From assembly GCA_018398995.1 (NCBI GenBank), contig CP073759.1:1814311-1878310 (forward strand): a DNA stretch of 64,000 bases. Direction: 5' to 3'. The translations under genes and the position numbers were made by a program. Shown in pieces: positions 46,881 to 56,825 of the stretch. Origin of the DNA: Methylophilaceae bacterium (lineage in GTDB: Bacteria > Pseudomonadota > Gammaproteobacteria > Burkholderiales > Methylophilaceae). Below the pieces are notes generated by a model. The model was not told where the DNA came from, did not search any database, and was given only the letters and a program-made list of their open reading frames with translations. Position 1 is the first letter of the stretch, and the number at the start of each line of letters is the position of its first letter.

Positions 46881-47695
46881 TGCAAGAAGCAACAGTCATT
46901 CTTGAAGCGCGGCATTTGGTAAAATCCTATAAACAGCGCACTGGTAACTTTGGCTTTGAACAGACAACTATTAAAGCATTAGATGATGTGAGTATTCGCT
47001 TAAAAAAAGGCTCTACACTGGCTATTGTTGGTGAATCTGGAAGTGGCAAGTCTACTTTAGCGCGATGTCTGTTACAATTGCATCCTTTTGATAGTGGTGA
47101 TGTGTTGTTTCACGGTCAATCACTCGGTCAATTGGATGCTAAGGGTTTGCGTCAAGTACGTAAAAACTTACAAATGGTGTTTCAGGATCCTTTTGCCTCA
47201 CTTAATCCACGGATGCGCGTAGGTGATATTGTTGCAGAAGGTTTACTTGTGCACGGCTTGGGTAACGTGAATGAGCGATTACAAAAAGTGCAGCAGATGT
47301 TGCATAGAGTTGGGTTGGACGCCGGTGATGTGAGCAAGTACCCGCACCAGTTTTCTGGTGGGCAACGACAGCGGATTGGTATTGCTCGTGCTTTGATACT
47401 TGAGCCAGAAATAGTTGTCTGTGATGAGCCTGTCTCTGCTTTGGATGTATCAGTTCAAGCGCAAATTTTGTTATTGCTGAAAAGCTTACAAAAAGAAATG
47501 GGACTGAGTTATATTTTTATCACCCATGATTTGCGCGTAGTCAGACATGTCGCTGATCAAATTGTGGTAATGAACAAAGGCAAAATAGTTGAGCAAGGTG
47601 ATGTTAATACTATCTATCAGTCACCTCAGCAAGATTATACAAAAGCATTATTAAAAGCAATTCCTGGGCAGCATAGACTGGTTACTAGTGATTAA
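46880..47695 (+). CDS. Oligopeptide-type ABC transporter ATPase (DppF/OppF-like)
   Basis: Second ATPase of the pair. Walker A GESGSGKST (about 51-59), FQDPFASLNPRMRVGD, FSGGQRQRIGIARAL (about 157), CDEPVSALDVS and THDLRV. The N terminus VKSYKQRTGNFG is OppF-like. Length 271. With the preceding gene it equals the two halves of fused YejF-type ATPases. Its substrate is unknown without the permease. Confidence 0.9.
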   Translation: MQEATVILEARHLVKSYKQRTGNFGFEQTTIKALDDVSIRLKKGSTLAIVGESGSGKSTLARCLLQLHPFDSGDVLFHGQSLGQLDAKGLRQVRKNLQMVFQDPFASLNPRMRVGDIVAEGLLVHGLGNVNERLQKVQQMLHRVGLDAGDVSKYPHQFSGGQRQRIGIARALILEPEIVVCDEPVSALDVSVQAQILLLLKSLQKEMGLSYIFITHDLRVVRHVADQIVVMNKGKIVEQGDVNTIYQSPQQDYTKALLKAIPGQHRLVTSD

Positions 47696-47727
47696 TGGTT
47701 TTTAGGGTAAGTATTTTAGGATAAATA

Positions 47728-48354
47728 ATGGCATTAGATTTAGATGATCAAGAACAGTTAGACGAACTTAAGTTGTGGTGGAATAAGTATGGAAAAATGA
47801 CGATCAGCCTTGTTTTGTTAGCGCTGATTATCTATGCTTCATGGCAAGGGTACCAATATGTTCAACATAAAAAAGCAGTAGAAGCTTCTGAAATATATCA
47901 GTCTTTGGGAGAGCTTGATCCTAGCAAGGTAGACGATATTAAAGCACTTTCTCATCAATTAACCACAGATTATGCAGGTACGCCCTATGCTGGCAGAGCG
48001 GCTGTTTTGCAAGCAAGAAGCCAATATATTGGTGGCGATATTAAAGGAGCGAAATCGCAACTTGAGTGGGCCGTAGTCAATGCAACAGAAACGTCAATCA
48101 AAGCGGTTGCAAGTTTACAACTAGCAAGAGTGTTGTTAGCAGATAAAGATTATGCAGGGGCTGAAAAAGTACTTTCAGCTGAGATTGATGCAGGATACAT
48201 TGGTCTAAAAGATGACTTGCTAGGAGATGTTTTACTTGCGCAAGGAAAAATAGTGGAAGCGAAAGAAAGATATACAGCTGCCATCGCTAATTTGGACTCA
48301 GAAGGACGTTTTTACATGCTTACAAAGCAAAAGCTTCAGTCACTAGGTAGCTAA
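47728..48354 (+). CDS. yfgM: YfgM family ancillary translocon protein
   Basis: Single N-terminal membrane anchor (about 25-45) with a periplasmic TPR-like helical domain; in E. coli YfgM associates with SecYEG and PpiD. The start LDLDDQEQLDELKLWWNKYG is a strong family mark. 208 residues. AGGA precedes the ATG. yfgM-bamB-der order is conserved in this group. Confidence 0.92.
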   Translation: MALDLDDQEQLDELKLWWNKYGKMTISLVLLALIIYASWQGYQYVQHKKAVEASEIYQSLGELDPSKVDDIKALSHQLTTDYAGTPYAGRAAVLQARSQYIGGDIKGAKSQLEWAVVNATETSIKAVASLQLARVLLADKDYAGAEKVLSAEIDAGYIGLKDDLLGDVLLAQGKIVEAKERYTAAIANLDSEGRFYMLTKQKLQSLGS

Positions 48355-48364
48355 TGAGCCTTGT

Positions 48365-49765
48365 ATGATGCGTGATTTATTAAAGTATTGTCTTGTTTTT
48401 AGCCTGTTTTTGCTCACTGGGTGTGGCGCATTAACCGAGCTCAGGTTAGAGATGGCAGATAAGCTGTTTGGCCGTGAACCATTGGAAATGCCAGCTGAAC
48501 TGGTAGAGTTCACTGCCACTTATCCTGCACGCGTGGATTGGACAGTTCAAATTGGTGAAACCGATCGTTATGATTACATCCCCGCATTGCAGGCAGGCTA
48601 CGTGTATGCTGTTAATACCAAAGGCGAGATAAGCAAATTAAACGCAGATAATGGTAAACAAGAGTGGCGTGTAGTGGCGCCTGAACCAATTAGTGGTGGT
48701 GTTGGTGCTGGTGGTGGCTTGGTTATGGTTGGTACTAGCAGAGGTAATGTCTTGGCCTACGATGTGACGGGCAAGCTACTTTGGACATCACATGTGTCAA
48801 GCGAAGTATTAAGTGCACCACGTTATTTTGATGGAAAAGTGATAGTGCGCTCTGGTGATAATCAAATATATGGTTTAGATGCAGCGGATGGCGTACGTAA
48901 GTGGGTTTATACCAGAAAAGTGCCGGCACTCAGTCTAAGAAGTAGTGCAGGTATTGTTATCGATGGTGGTGCTGTGTATGCGGGTTTTGCAGGTGGTAAA
49001 ATGATTGCGCTTAACGCAGAAAGCGGTCAATTATTATGGGAGGCAACTGTTGCAACGCCAAAAGGCGTGACAGAAATTGAACGCATTGCGGATATCACCA
49101 GTTTACCAATCGTTGATGGACCTGTTGTATATGCGGTTGCTTATCAAGGTCGAATTGCGGCTGTAGATAGACGTACTGGTCAGGTTGTCTGGAACAGAGA
49201 GATCTCTAGTTATACTGGTATGGCACTTGGTGGCGAACAGTTGTATGTTTCTCATGCTTTAGGTTCTTTTTATTCACTGGATTACACAACAGGAAAAACG
49301 TTTTGGCGGCAAGGAGATTTACTAAATAGGCGTTTAACAACACCGGTAGTACTGAAAAATGTCGTTGCTGTGGGTGATTTGGAAGGGTACGTCCACTTTA
49401 TGAGTCCAGAAAATGGTCAGTTTGTGTCGCGCATTCAATTAGGCAATCAAGCTGTCATGTCACTCATCATAGGCAATGAGCCTTCACAGGTTATTGTTGC
49501 TACTCGTAATGGTGGTTTATATGCTGTCAGTATAAAAGAGCCAGTAGCGCCGCTATCTGATAAGACCAGTGAGCCGACACCACTATCTATTATTGAAGAA
49601 AATGATGAGATCTTAGCTGACGATAAACAACCAGACTTAGAAGAAAGCGAAAGCAGTAACGAGCCATCGCGTAGTATTTTATTTCAAGAACAAAAACCGC
49701 TTTTATTCCCAGACATACAAGAAGGCAATGGTGGACCGGGTATTACGCTACCTAAGTCACAATAA
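48365..49765 (+). CDS. bamB: Outer membrane assembly lipoprotein BamB
   Basis: BAM complex lipoprotein that helps insert beta-barrel proteins. Lipobox LTGC at about residues 18-21, then an eight-bladed PQQ-type beta-propeller with repeats such as [32 protein letters not shown] and [11 protein letters not shown]. From about residue 395 a 70-residue acidic, Ser/Pro-rich tail extends beyond the usual C terminus (family about 380-400). der follows after 2 nt. Confidence 0.94.
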   Translation: MMRDLLKYCLVFSLFLLTGCGALTELRLEMADKLFGREPLEMPAELVEFTATYPARVDWTVQIGETDRYDYIPALQAGYVYAVNTKGEISKLNADNGKQEWRVVAPEPISGGVGAGGGLVMVGTSRGNVLAYDVTGKLLWTSHVSSEVLSAPRYFDGKVIVRSGDNQIYGLDAADGVRKWVYTRKVPALSLRSSAGIVIDGGAVYAGFAGGKMIALNAESGQLLWEATVATPKGVTEIERIADITSLPIVDGPVVYAVAYQGRIAAVDRRTGQVVWNREISSYTGMALGGEQLYVSHALGSFYSLDYTTGKTFWRQGDLLNRRLTTPVVLKNVVAVGDLEGYVHFMSPENGQFVSRIQLGNQAVMSLIIGNEPSQVIVATRNGGLYAVSIKEPVAPLSDKTSEPTPLSIIEENDEILADDKQPDLEESESSNEPSRSILFQEQKPLLFPDIQEGNGGPGITLPKSQ

Positions 49766-49767
49766 TC

Positions 49768-51195
49768 ATGTTACCTACCATTGTACTAGTGGGTCGACCA
49801 AATGTCGGCAAATCTACTTTATTTAATCGACTAACCAAAAGTCGTGACGCGCTCGTGGCTGATCTGCCCGGTTTAACTCGAGATCGACATTATGGCCGTG
49901 GTATAGGAGCAAGTCAGCCTTATTTGGTAATCGACACCGGTGGATTTGAACCAACGGCTGAAACGGGCATTCTGAAAGAAATGGCCCGCCAAACTTTATT
50001 AGCAATTGACGAGGCTGATTTGGTTCTTTTTCTTGTAGATGCACGTGCAGGATTAACGCCGGAAGAGTATACCATTGCAGATAAACTCAGAAAATCACAA
50101 CGTCCCGTCCTATTGGTTGTCAATAAAACAGAAGGTATGCAAAAGGCAGTCGTTAGCGCTGACTTTTATGCATTAGGTTTGGGTGACCCACTCGCTATTT
50201 CATCCGCGCATGGCGAAGGTGTAAAGGATTTAATAGAGCTGGCGCTAGAAAACTTTCCGGCACCAGAGGCAGAAGAATCAAAGCAAAAAGATATACCTAA
50301 AATTGCGATTGTTGGGCGTCCGAATGTTGGAAAGTCAACTTTAGTGAATGCCTTGTTAGGTGAAGACCGCATGATTGCATTCGATGAGGCAGGCACAACA
50401 CGCGATTCTATCTATGTTGACCTAGAGCGTGAAGGTAAAATCTACACAATTATTGATACAGCAGGTGTGCGTAAGCGTGGCCGTGTATTTGAAGCGGTCG
50501 AGAAATTTTCAGTTGTAAAAACCATGCAAGCGATTGAAAATGCCAATGTCGCAATCTTAGTTGTTGATGCACAAGAGGGTATTACCGAGCAAGATGCCCA
50601 TGTAGCAGCTTACATTCTAGATGCGGGTCGTGCTTTGGTTGTGGCAATCAATAAGTGGGATGGTTTGCAAGAAGATGAGCGTGATTGGATTAAGAAAGAA
50701 ATTGATCGAAAGTTAGTATTTTTGGATTTTGCTAAGTTTCACTATATCTCTGCTTTACGCAAAAAAGGCTTGCCTGAATTGTTTCATTCAATTGATGGTG
50801 CATTTAAAGCGGCTTTTGCTAACCTACCAACACCGCAGTTAACAAGAGTGTTGGCTGATGCGGTGGCACAACACCAGCCACCGATTAGCAAAGGCATTCG
50901 ACCGAAATTACGTTATGCACATCAAGGCGGGGTAAATCCACCGATTGTTGTTGTGCATGGCTCACATATTAGTGGGGTCAAAGAAAGTTACAAACGTTTT
51001 CTGGAAGGTGTTTTTCGTAAGACGTTCCAACTAATTGGCACACCACTAAGGGTTCAGTTTAAGCAAGGAGATAACCCCTATGCAGATAAAGAAAAGCGAA
51101 AATCGAGTGAAGGCATTGTGACCATGCGTCGTCGTAAGACAGAGCGACGTGCGGAACTAAGGTCTAAAAAAGATCAAGATAACAAAAAAAGATAA
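49768..51195 (+). CDS. der: Ribosome biogenesis GTPase Der (EngA)
   Basis: Two tandem GTPase domains and a KH-like domain; needed for 50S maturation. P-loops GRPNVGKST at about 8-16 and about 183-191; NKTEG and NKWDG specificity motifs; DTGGFE and DTAGVRKRG switch II segments. The C-terminal tail from about 445 is very basic ([17 protein letters not shown]). Length 475. Convergent with bamD. Confidence 0.97.
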   Translation: MLPTIVLVGRPNVGKSTLFNRLTKSRDALVADLPGLTRDRHYGRGIGASQPYLVIDTGGFEPTAETGILKEMARQTLLAIDEADLVLFLVDARAGLTPEEYTIADKLRKSQRPVLLVVNKTEGMQKAVVSADFYALGLGDPLAISSAHGEGVKDLIELALENFPAPEAEESKQKDIPKIAIVGRPNVGKSTLVNALLGEDRMIAFDEAGTTRDSIYVDLEREGKIYTIIDTAGVRKRGRVFEAVEKFSVVKTMQAIENANVAILVVDAQEGITEQDAHVAAYILDAGRALVVAINKWDGLQEDERDWIKKEIDRKLVFLDFAKFHYISALRKKGLPELFHSIDGAFKAAFANLPTPQLTRVLADAVAQHQPPISKGIRPKLRYAHQGGVNPPIVVVHGSHISGVKESYKRFLEGVFRKTFQLIGTPLRVQFKQGDNPYADKEKRKSSEGIVTMRRRKTERRAELRSKKDQDNKKR

Positions 51196-51230
51196 GCCAT
51201 GTAGTTGTCATTCAATGCTTGATTGGTGCG

Positions 51231-52055
51231 TTACAAACTGTCCCAGAACTTCCACCATACACGCTCTTCCTGAACGAGATTGCCTGTAAGTAAAGGATTT
51301 TCTGGATAGTTGGTTTTTAATACGCGGACAGCATCTTCTTTTAAATCCGTTAAGCCCATATAGTCATAAGCGCTTACCATCATCACCAGTGCATCCTCCA
51401 CAGCTTCAGATTTTGGGTAATACTCTAATACATATTTGGCACGATTCAGTGCTGCCAAGTAAGCCTCGCGATTCATGTAATAACGCGCAACGTGCATTTC
51501 ATGTTGTGCTAATGTATTCACAATATAGACCATGCGTTGAGTAGCATCTTTGTGATAGCGACTATTTGGATAACGTTCAGTCAGATCTTTAAATGCAGCA
51601 AAAGATAATTTTAGTGCTTTTGGATCGCGGTCATTAATATTTTGCTTAGTTAACTTTTCAATAATACCCCTTTCATTGAAAGTAGCTAAGCCTTTGAGAT
51701 AATAGGCATAATCAACATTCGGATGATTGGGATGTAGTTTAATGAATCTATCCGCAGCGACGAGAGTGCTAACAGGATCACTTTTTTTATAGTTGGCATA
51801 GATAATCTCTAGTTTTGCTTGGGTTGCATATTTTCCATGTGGAAATCGAGATTCTAGCTTTTTAAAATAACCTAATGCTTTTTCATAATCTTTATTTGAC
51901 ATTGCAAGCGCGCCTGCTTCGTAAATACGTTCTGCTGGCCAGCCTTTCGTTTCATCTAATGCGGTAGGTGTGCCAAATATCGCACATCCACTCATTAGTG
52001 AGCTGAACAATAAAGCTAAAAATAAAAATTGAATAAGCGGTAAAATACGTTTCAC
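51231..52055 (-). CDS. bamD: Outer membrane assembly lipoprotein BamD
   Basis: Essential BAM-complex lipoprotein with five TPR repeats. Signal peptide KRILPLIQFLFLALLFSS with lipobox LMSGC. TPR marks include YEAGALAMSNKDYEKALGYFKKLESRFP-like helices, and the RYPNSRYHKDA segment is conserved. I favour a GTG start at 52055, which gives a normal signal peptide; TTG 52070 adds five residues. About 274 residues, slightly above E. coli BamD (245). Divergent from rluD. Confidence 0.94.
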   Translation of the reverse strand: MKRILPLIQFLFLALLFSSLMSGCAIFGTPTALDETKGWPAERIYEAGALAMSNKDYEKALGYFKKLESRFPHGKYATQAKLEIIYANYKKSDPVSTLVAADRFIKLHPNHPNVDYAYYLKGLATFNERGIIEKLTKQNINDRDPKALKLSFAAFKDLTERYPNSRYHKDATQRMVYIVNTLAQHEMHVARYYMNREAYLAALNRAKYVLEYYPKSEAVEDALVMMVSAYDYMGLTDLKEDAVRVLKTNYPENPLLTGNLVQEERVWWKFWDSL

Positions 52056-52131
52056 AAGTGCATCTGCCAAATTATGTTTGCGCTATTATAACGTAAGCTA
52101 TCTACAACTGAACCAACACAAACATCTAAAA

Positions 52132-53235
52132 ATGACACAAAGTACAACCCAATTATTGATTATTCCTCAACATCTAGGTGGTCAGCGTATCGATTTGGCT
52201 TTGCAGCATCTGCTGCCTGAACATTCCAGAAGTCGCTTACAAACTTGGATAAAAGAAGGCTTGGTTACACTTGATGGATCCAACGTATCTGCAAAAACCA
52301 AAGTATGGGGTGGCGAAAAAGTTGAGATTAATCCGCCACTAAATTTAGAAGAGAATGCATTTAAATCAGAAAATATCCCCTTAGATATTGTTTACGAAGA
52401 TGAGGCTTTATTGGTAATTAATAAGCCTGCTGGCTTAGTTGTTCATCCCGCAGCAGGCAATTGGAGTGGTACTTTACTTAATGCACTCTTGTATCATCTT
52501 CCTGCTTTATCAGATGTGCCGCGTTGTGGCATTGTGCATCGATTAGATAAAGAAACGAGTGGCTTACTCGTTGTTGCTAAAACGCTTGAGGCCCAGACAA
52601 GTTTGGTTAGACAATTGCAAGCGCGTACCGTCAAACGTGAGTATAGGGCTATTGTATGGGGTCAAGTATGGCGAAATGGCACGGTGGATCAGCCGATTGG
52701 TCGCCATCCTCATGCGAGAACGAAAATGTCTGTACTTCGTACAGGTAAGCCAGCTATTACCCATTATGAAGTGCTGGAGCGTTTTGGTACAAATACTTAT
52801 ATGCGCTGTCGTTTAGAGACAGGGCGCACGCATCAAATCCGTGTCCATATGCAATTTCTAAAATCACCAATAGTGGGCGATCCGCAGTATGGTATTGGCA
52901 ATATCATTCCGCATAAAAAAATGTCCGAGGTGCTCAGGGACGCGACTGCAAACTTTGAGCGTCAAGCATTGCATGCGATTAAATTGGGCCTGATCCACCC
53001 AACAACCAACACGTTTATGGAGTGGCAGATAGAATTAGCAGACGATATGAAAGCCTTGCTAGAAGCCATGCGACATGAAGATGCACCAGAATGGGAAGGT
53101 GGTTTTGATCTCGCTGTGGATGAAAATGGTTTGTATATTGGTGAGGATGACTGGGATGATGATATAGAGGGCGAAGCGGATGATTTAGAAGATGATGAGG
53201 ATTTAGAAGATCATGAGGATTTAGAAGATGAATAA
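52132..53235 (+). CDS. rluD: 23S rRNA pseudouridine synthase RluD
   Basis: Makes pseudouridines at 1911, 1915 and 1917 in helix 69. N-terminal S4 domain (about 17-75) and catalytic domain with Asp139 in HRLDKETSGLL. ATG 52132 chosen; the longer frame from 52078 adds 18 residues outside the family and runs into the bamD control region. The last about 30 residues form an unusual acidic tail coded by an 18-nt tandem repeat. Overlaps pgeF by 8 nt. Confidence 0.94.
   Translation: MTQSTTQLLIIPQHLGGQRIDLALQHLLPEHSRSRLQTWIKEGLVTLDGSNVSAKTKVWGGEKVEINPPLNLEENAFKSENIPLDIVYEDEALLVINKPAGLVVHPAAGNWSGTLLNALLYHLPALSDVPRCGIVHRLDKETSGLLVVAKTLEAQTSLVRQLQARTVKREYRAIVWGQVWRNGTVDQPIGRHPHARTKMSVLRTGKPAITHYEVLERFGTNTYMRCRLETGRTHQIRVHMQFLKSPIVGDPQYGIGNIIPHKKMSEVLRDATANFERQALHAIKLGLIHPTTNTFMEWQIELADDMKALLEAMRHEDAPEWEGGFDLAVDENGLYIGEDDWDDDIEGEADDLEDDEDLEDHEDLEDE
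53182..53235 (+). repeat. 18-nt tandem repeat at the rluD end
   Basis: Three units beginning GATTTAGAAGAT at 53182, 53200 and 53218 encode DLEDDE, DLEDHE and DLEDE-stop. The third unit contains both the rluD stop and the pgeF ATG (53228). Confidence 0.9.
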
Positions 53236-53965
53236 AGGATTGGCACAATCCTTTATTTTTCCCGAATGGCCAGCACCTAGCAATGTTTGTGCAATCCAAA
53301 CGACTCGCTTAGGTGGCGTGAGCTCTGCTCCCTATGACAGTCTCAATCTTGGTGATCATGTCAATGACGACCCGCATCATGTAGCAATCAATCGTCAGTT
53401 GCTCGCCTCCTGCGTGCCAACAGAACCCGTCTGGATGAATCAAGTACATGGTATTCGAGTATTAGATGCAGCCAAAAGCAGTTGTATAGAGTCAGCAGAC
53501 GCTGCATTAACTACGCAAAAAGACATCGTATGCGTCACCATGACAGCAGATTGTTTACCGATATTGCTCTGTAATCGACAAGGCACGATAGTGAGTGCCA
53601 TACATGCAGGCTGGCGTGGCTTATGTGATGGTGTGATTGAGGCAACCATTGAAGCAATGGCTGTGAATAGTGATGCGCTAATGGCATGGCTGGGACCTGC
53701 GATTGGGCCAGATGCATTTGAAGTGGGTGTAGAGGTGCGTGCACAATTTATTGAAAAAGATCAGCAAGCGGCGAGCGCTTTTAAAGTGTATGGCAACCGA
53801 TATTTAGCAGATTTATATCAGCTTGCCAGACAACGTCTTAATAACGCTGGCGTGACACAAATTAATGGTGGAGGCTTATGTACCCATACCGACGCATCCA
53901 GATTTTTTTCTTACAGAAGAGATGGCGCGACTGGCCGCATGGCGACACTGATTTGGCTAAAGTAA
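53228..53965 (+). CDS. pgeF: Peptidoglycan editing factor PgeF (YfiH)
   Basis: Polyphenol-oxidase-like cytoplasmic enzyme that removes wrongly made UDP-MurNAc-Ser peptides. Metal-site marks: QVHGIRV (His about 76), TADCLPILL (Cys about 112) and IHAGWRGL (His about 128). Length 245. Start lies inside the rluD end (ATGAATAA), so translation is probably coupled. Confidence 0.93.
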   Translation: MNKGLAQSFIFPEWPAPSNVCAIQTTRLGGVSSAPYDSLNLGDHVNDDPHHVAINRQLLASCVPTEPVWMNQVHGIRVLDAAKSSCIESADAALTTQKDIVCVTMTADCLPILLCNRQGTIVSAIHAGWRGLCDGVIEATIEAMAVNSDALMAWLGPAIGPDAFEVGVEVRAQFIEKDQQAASAFKVYGNRYLADLYQLARQRLNNAGVTQINGGGLCTHTDASRFFSYRRDGATGRMATLIWLK

Positions 53966-54031
53966 AAACAACTTAGTTGCTACTTACTGACTGGTCTATA
54001 ATACGCAACTTATTGAAAAAATAGTCCTTTA

Positions 54032-54922
54032 ATGATGATTCCTGATTTTTCCATACTAACGTGGATTGTGTTGTTTAGCTTGCTTGGTGGCATGCTGAGT
54101 GTGACTGGCGCTGCCTTAGTGGCTTTAAATGTCAATAAAGTGCGTGTGCCTATGTTGATCAGCTATGCAATTGGCGCAATGCTAGGGGCAGTTTTTTTGG
54201 AAATTTTACCGCATGCTATAGAAGAAGCTAGCTCTCCTAAAGTCATGACGACAACCGTATTGTTTGGTATTTTATTGTTTTTTGCCTTAGAAAAACTAGT
54301 CATTTGGCGCCATTGTCATGGTGACCATTGTGAAGTACACGCAGTGCATACTGAGCAGAATTGCCCTGATAATCAACCTGCGACATCATCTGATTCAACG
54401 ATTAAGTTTAAGCCAGCAACGCAGAAAAAACCTGCAATTACAGCAAAGTACACCCACATTCATGAGCATGATTTTGGACGTAGCGGCATGATGATTATGA
54501 TAGGGGATACTTTTCATAATTTTGTTGATGGTATTTTGATTGCTTCTGCGTTTATGGTTGATGTCAGAATTGGTATTGTGACCGCCGTTGCTATTGTGGC
54601 ACACGAAATTCCACAAGAGGTAGGTGATTTCTTTATTTTATTGCATTCTGGCTATAGTAAAAAACAGGCTTATCTTTTTAATTTGGTTTCTAGTTTTGCT
54701 ACCATGATAGGCGGGCTTGCCGCTTATTATGCTTTGCAGCAAATGCAAAGTTTAGTGCCATTTGTATTGGGGATTGCGGCTGCGAGCATGTTGTATGTGG
54801 CTGTTGCAGATTTAATTCCTAGTTTGCATAGGCGCACAGAGTTAAAAGCAACAATATCGCAATTGCTGCTAATAACGCTAGGCGTTAGTTCTATTGCCTT
54901 AATCGGCTATTTTTTACATTGA
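54032..54922 (+). CDS. ZIP family metal transporter
   Basis: Inner-membrane divalent metal uptake protein. Eight hydrophobic segments; helix IV and V metal-site motifs [13 protein letters not shown] (about 167-179) and [13 protein letters not shown] (about 197-209). A His/Cys-rich loop ([13 protein letters not shown], about 94-106) between helices III and IV is a typical variable metal-binding loop. Zinc or iron as substrate cannot be decided. 10 nt ahead of rimO. Confidence 0.92.
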   Translation: MMIPDFSILTWIVLFSLLGGMLSVTGAALVALNVNKVRVPMLISYAIGAMLGAVFLEILPHAIEEASSPKVMTTTVLFGILLFFALEKLVIWRHCHGDHCEVHAVHTEQNCPDNQPATSSDSTIKFKPATQKKPAITAKYTHIHEHDFGRSGMMIMIGDTFHNFVDGILIASAFMVDVRIGIVTAVAIVAHEIPQEVGDFFILLHSGYSKKQAYLFNLVSSFATMIGGLAAYYALQQMQSLVPFVLGIAAASMLYVAVADLIPSLHRRTELKATISQLLLITLGVSSIALIGYFLH

Positions 54923-54932
54923 TAATGAGTTT

Positions 54933-56270
54933 ATGAAAACGAATATTCCAAAAGTAGGATTTGTTTCCCTTGGCTGCCCTAAGGCTGGATCAGATGCTGA
55001 GCGTATCTTGACGCAGTTGCGAGCTGAAGGCTATGCAATTAGTAATAGCTACGAAGATTCAGATTTAGTCGTTGTGAACACCTGTGGTTTTATTGATAGT
55101 GCAGTAGAAGAGTCGCTAGATGCGATTGGAGAAGCGATTAAAAAAAATGGCAAGGTCATTGTTACAGGTTGTTTAGGGGCGAAAAAAGGGGTGGTCGAAA
55201 CTGCACATCCGAGTGTTTTAGCTGTAACAGGGCCCCATGCTTTAGAAGAAGTAATGGCGGCTGTACACGCAAACTCACCAAAACCACATGATCCTTACAC
55301 TGATTTGGTGCCTCCCCAGGGCGTGCGCTTAACGCCGCAACATTATGCCTATTTAAAAATTTCAGAAGGCTGTAATCATCGCTGCAGCTTTTGTATTATT
55401 CCAAGCATGCGCGGTGATTTAGTCAGCCGTCCTATTGGCGATGTGCTCAATGAAGCGGAGAATCTGGTTAATGCAGGTGTTTCTGAGATTTTAGTGATTT
55501 CACAAGATACATCAGCCTATGGTGTTGATATGAAGTTTCGTAAAGGTTTTTGGAATGGTCGCCCAATAAAAACGCATATGACAGAACTCAGTCAGGCCTT
55601 AAGTGAGCTTGGTATATGGGTTCGTTTACACTATGTATATCCATATCCGCATGTGGATGATGTGATTCCACTAATGGCAGACGGCTTGATTTTACCTTAC
55701 TTAGATGTGCCTTTTCAGCATGCCAGCCCACGAATTTTAAAAAGCATGAAGCGTCCGGCCAGTAGTGAAAATAATTTAGCGCGTATTAAAGCTTGGCGTC
55801 AACTTTGTCCAGATATCACCGTACGGTCTACCTTTATTGCCGGATTCCCCGGTGAAACAGAGGACGATTTTAAGATGCTACTTGATTTCTTAGAAGAAGC
55901 GCAATTGGACAGAGTTGGTTGTTTTGCTTATTCAGCTGTCGATGGCGCCAAAGCGAATGCATTACCTGATCAAGTGCCAGATGAAATAAAGCAAGAAAGA
56001 TTAAGTCGGTTTATGGCTGTGCAAGAGCGCATCAGCAGCGCAAAATTACAGCGTAAAGTTGGTACAAAACAAACTGTATTAATTGATGAGTTAACCACAG
56101 ACAGCGACGACAACATTATTGCACTTGGGCGAACTAAGGCAGATGCACCTGAAATTGATGGGATTGTTTATGTGCAAGATGCTGAAGGTTTACAGCCTGG
56201 TGATTTTGTCGATGTACAGATTTTAGCGGTTGAAGGACATGATTTGGTTGGTGGGCCACCAACAGATTAA
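54933..56270 (+). CDS. rimO: Ribosomal protein S12 methylthiotransferase RimO
   Basis: Radical SAM methylthiotransferase acting on Asp89 of S12. N-terminal cluster cysteines Cys15, Cys51 and Cys80; radical SAM Cys147, Cys151 and Cys154 (CNHRCSFC). C-terminal TRAM domain after about 375. Length 445. Its stop codon shares two bases with the stop of the convergent gene at 56267 (TTAA). Confidence 0.96.
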   Translation: MKTNIPKVGFVSLGCPKAGSDAERILTQLRAEGYAISNSYEDSDLVVVNTCGFIDSAVEESLDAIGEAIKKNGKVIVTGCLGAKKGVVETAHPSVLAVTGPHALEEVMAAVHANSPKPHDPYTDLVPPQGVRLTPQHYAYLKISEGCNHRCSFCIIPSMRGDLVSRPIGDVLNEAENLVNAGVSEILVISQDTSAYGVDMKFRKGFWNGRPIKTHMTELSQALSELGIWVRLHYVYPYPHVDDVIPLMADGLILPYLDVPFQHASPRILKSMKRPASSENNLARIKAWRQLCPDITVRSTFIAGFPGETEDDFKMLLDFLEEAQLDRVGCFAYSAVDGAKANALPDQVPDEIKQERLSRFMAVQERISSAKLQRKVGTKQTVLIDELTTDSDDNIIALGRTKADAPEIDGIVYVQDAEGLQPGDFVDVQILAVEGHDLVGGPPTD

Positions 56271-56614
56271 TATTGTTGAAGTTCAGGCTGGCTGAATAAA
56301 TCTGGCAATACAGGCGCCGGGCGTTCACTATCTGCACGGTCTTCTAAAAAATCTAAGGTTAATGGACAGCGCGTTGGTTTGCGAGCCGATTTGCGTTTTT
56401 TGCTATTAGATTTAGTTAAGTCAATATAAGGCGTTTGGCTGACCCGCACATAGCCAGCGCTTGTCAGCTTTTGCATGGTTGTTTCAAATAAACTTAATGG
56501 ATTATCAATATTTTGCAGCGTAATTGAGTGTCTGCTCACTTTAAGCACGTTATACATCACGACTTTATTTGATGATGTTTTTTTGCCATAGACTTCTCCA
56601 GTGTGTACGCTCAT
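56267..56614 (-). CDS. Small protein of unknown function
   Basis: 115 residues, soluble. Start chosen at the second of two adjacent ATGs (56614), six bases after a perfect GGAGG; the first ATG is only three bases away from it. The N-terminal half reads like a small beta-rich fold; a Lys/Arg stretch [13 protein letters not shown] lies at about 68-80, and the C-terminal 25 residues are acidic and Pro-rich. No family recognised. The strong ribosome site supports a real gene. Confidence 0.65.
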   Translation of the reverse strand: MSVHTGEVYGKKTSSNKVVMYNVLKVSRHSITLQNIDNPLSLFETTMQKLTSAGYVRVSQTPYIDLTKSNSKKRKSARKPTRCPLTLDFLEDRADSERPAPVLPDLFSQPELQQY

Positions 56615-56825
56615 CATTTTCCTCCAGCTTCAGGGGTTGCAACATTCACCCAATCAAATAACAACTGTTTACTTATATATCATAAGTTAATTTAATCGAC
56701 AACAATAAACCATTGAATAGTAATAATATTCATCTTTTGTGTAATCAAGTTTGCTTTTTTTACAGCATCAGCACATCGATGCTTACGTGTTAGAATGGCG
56801 CTTTACCATTTTTAGCATTCATATA

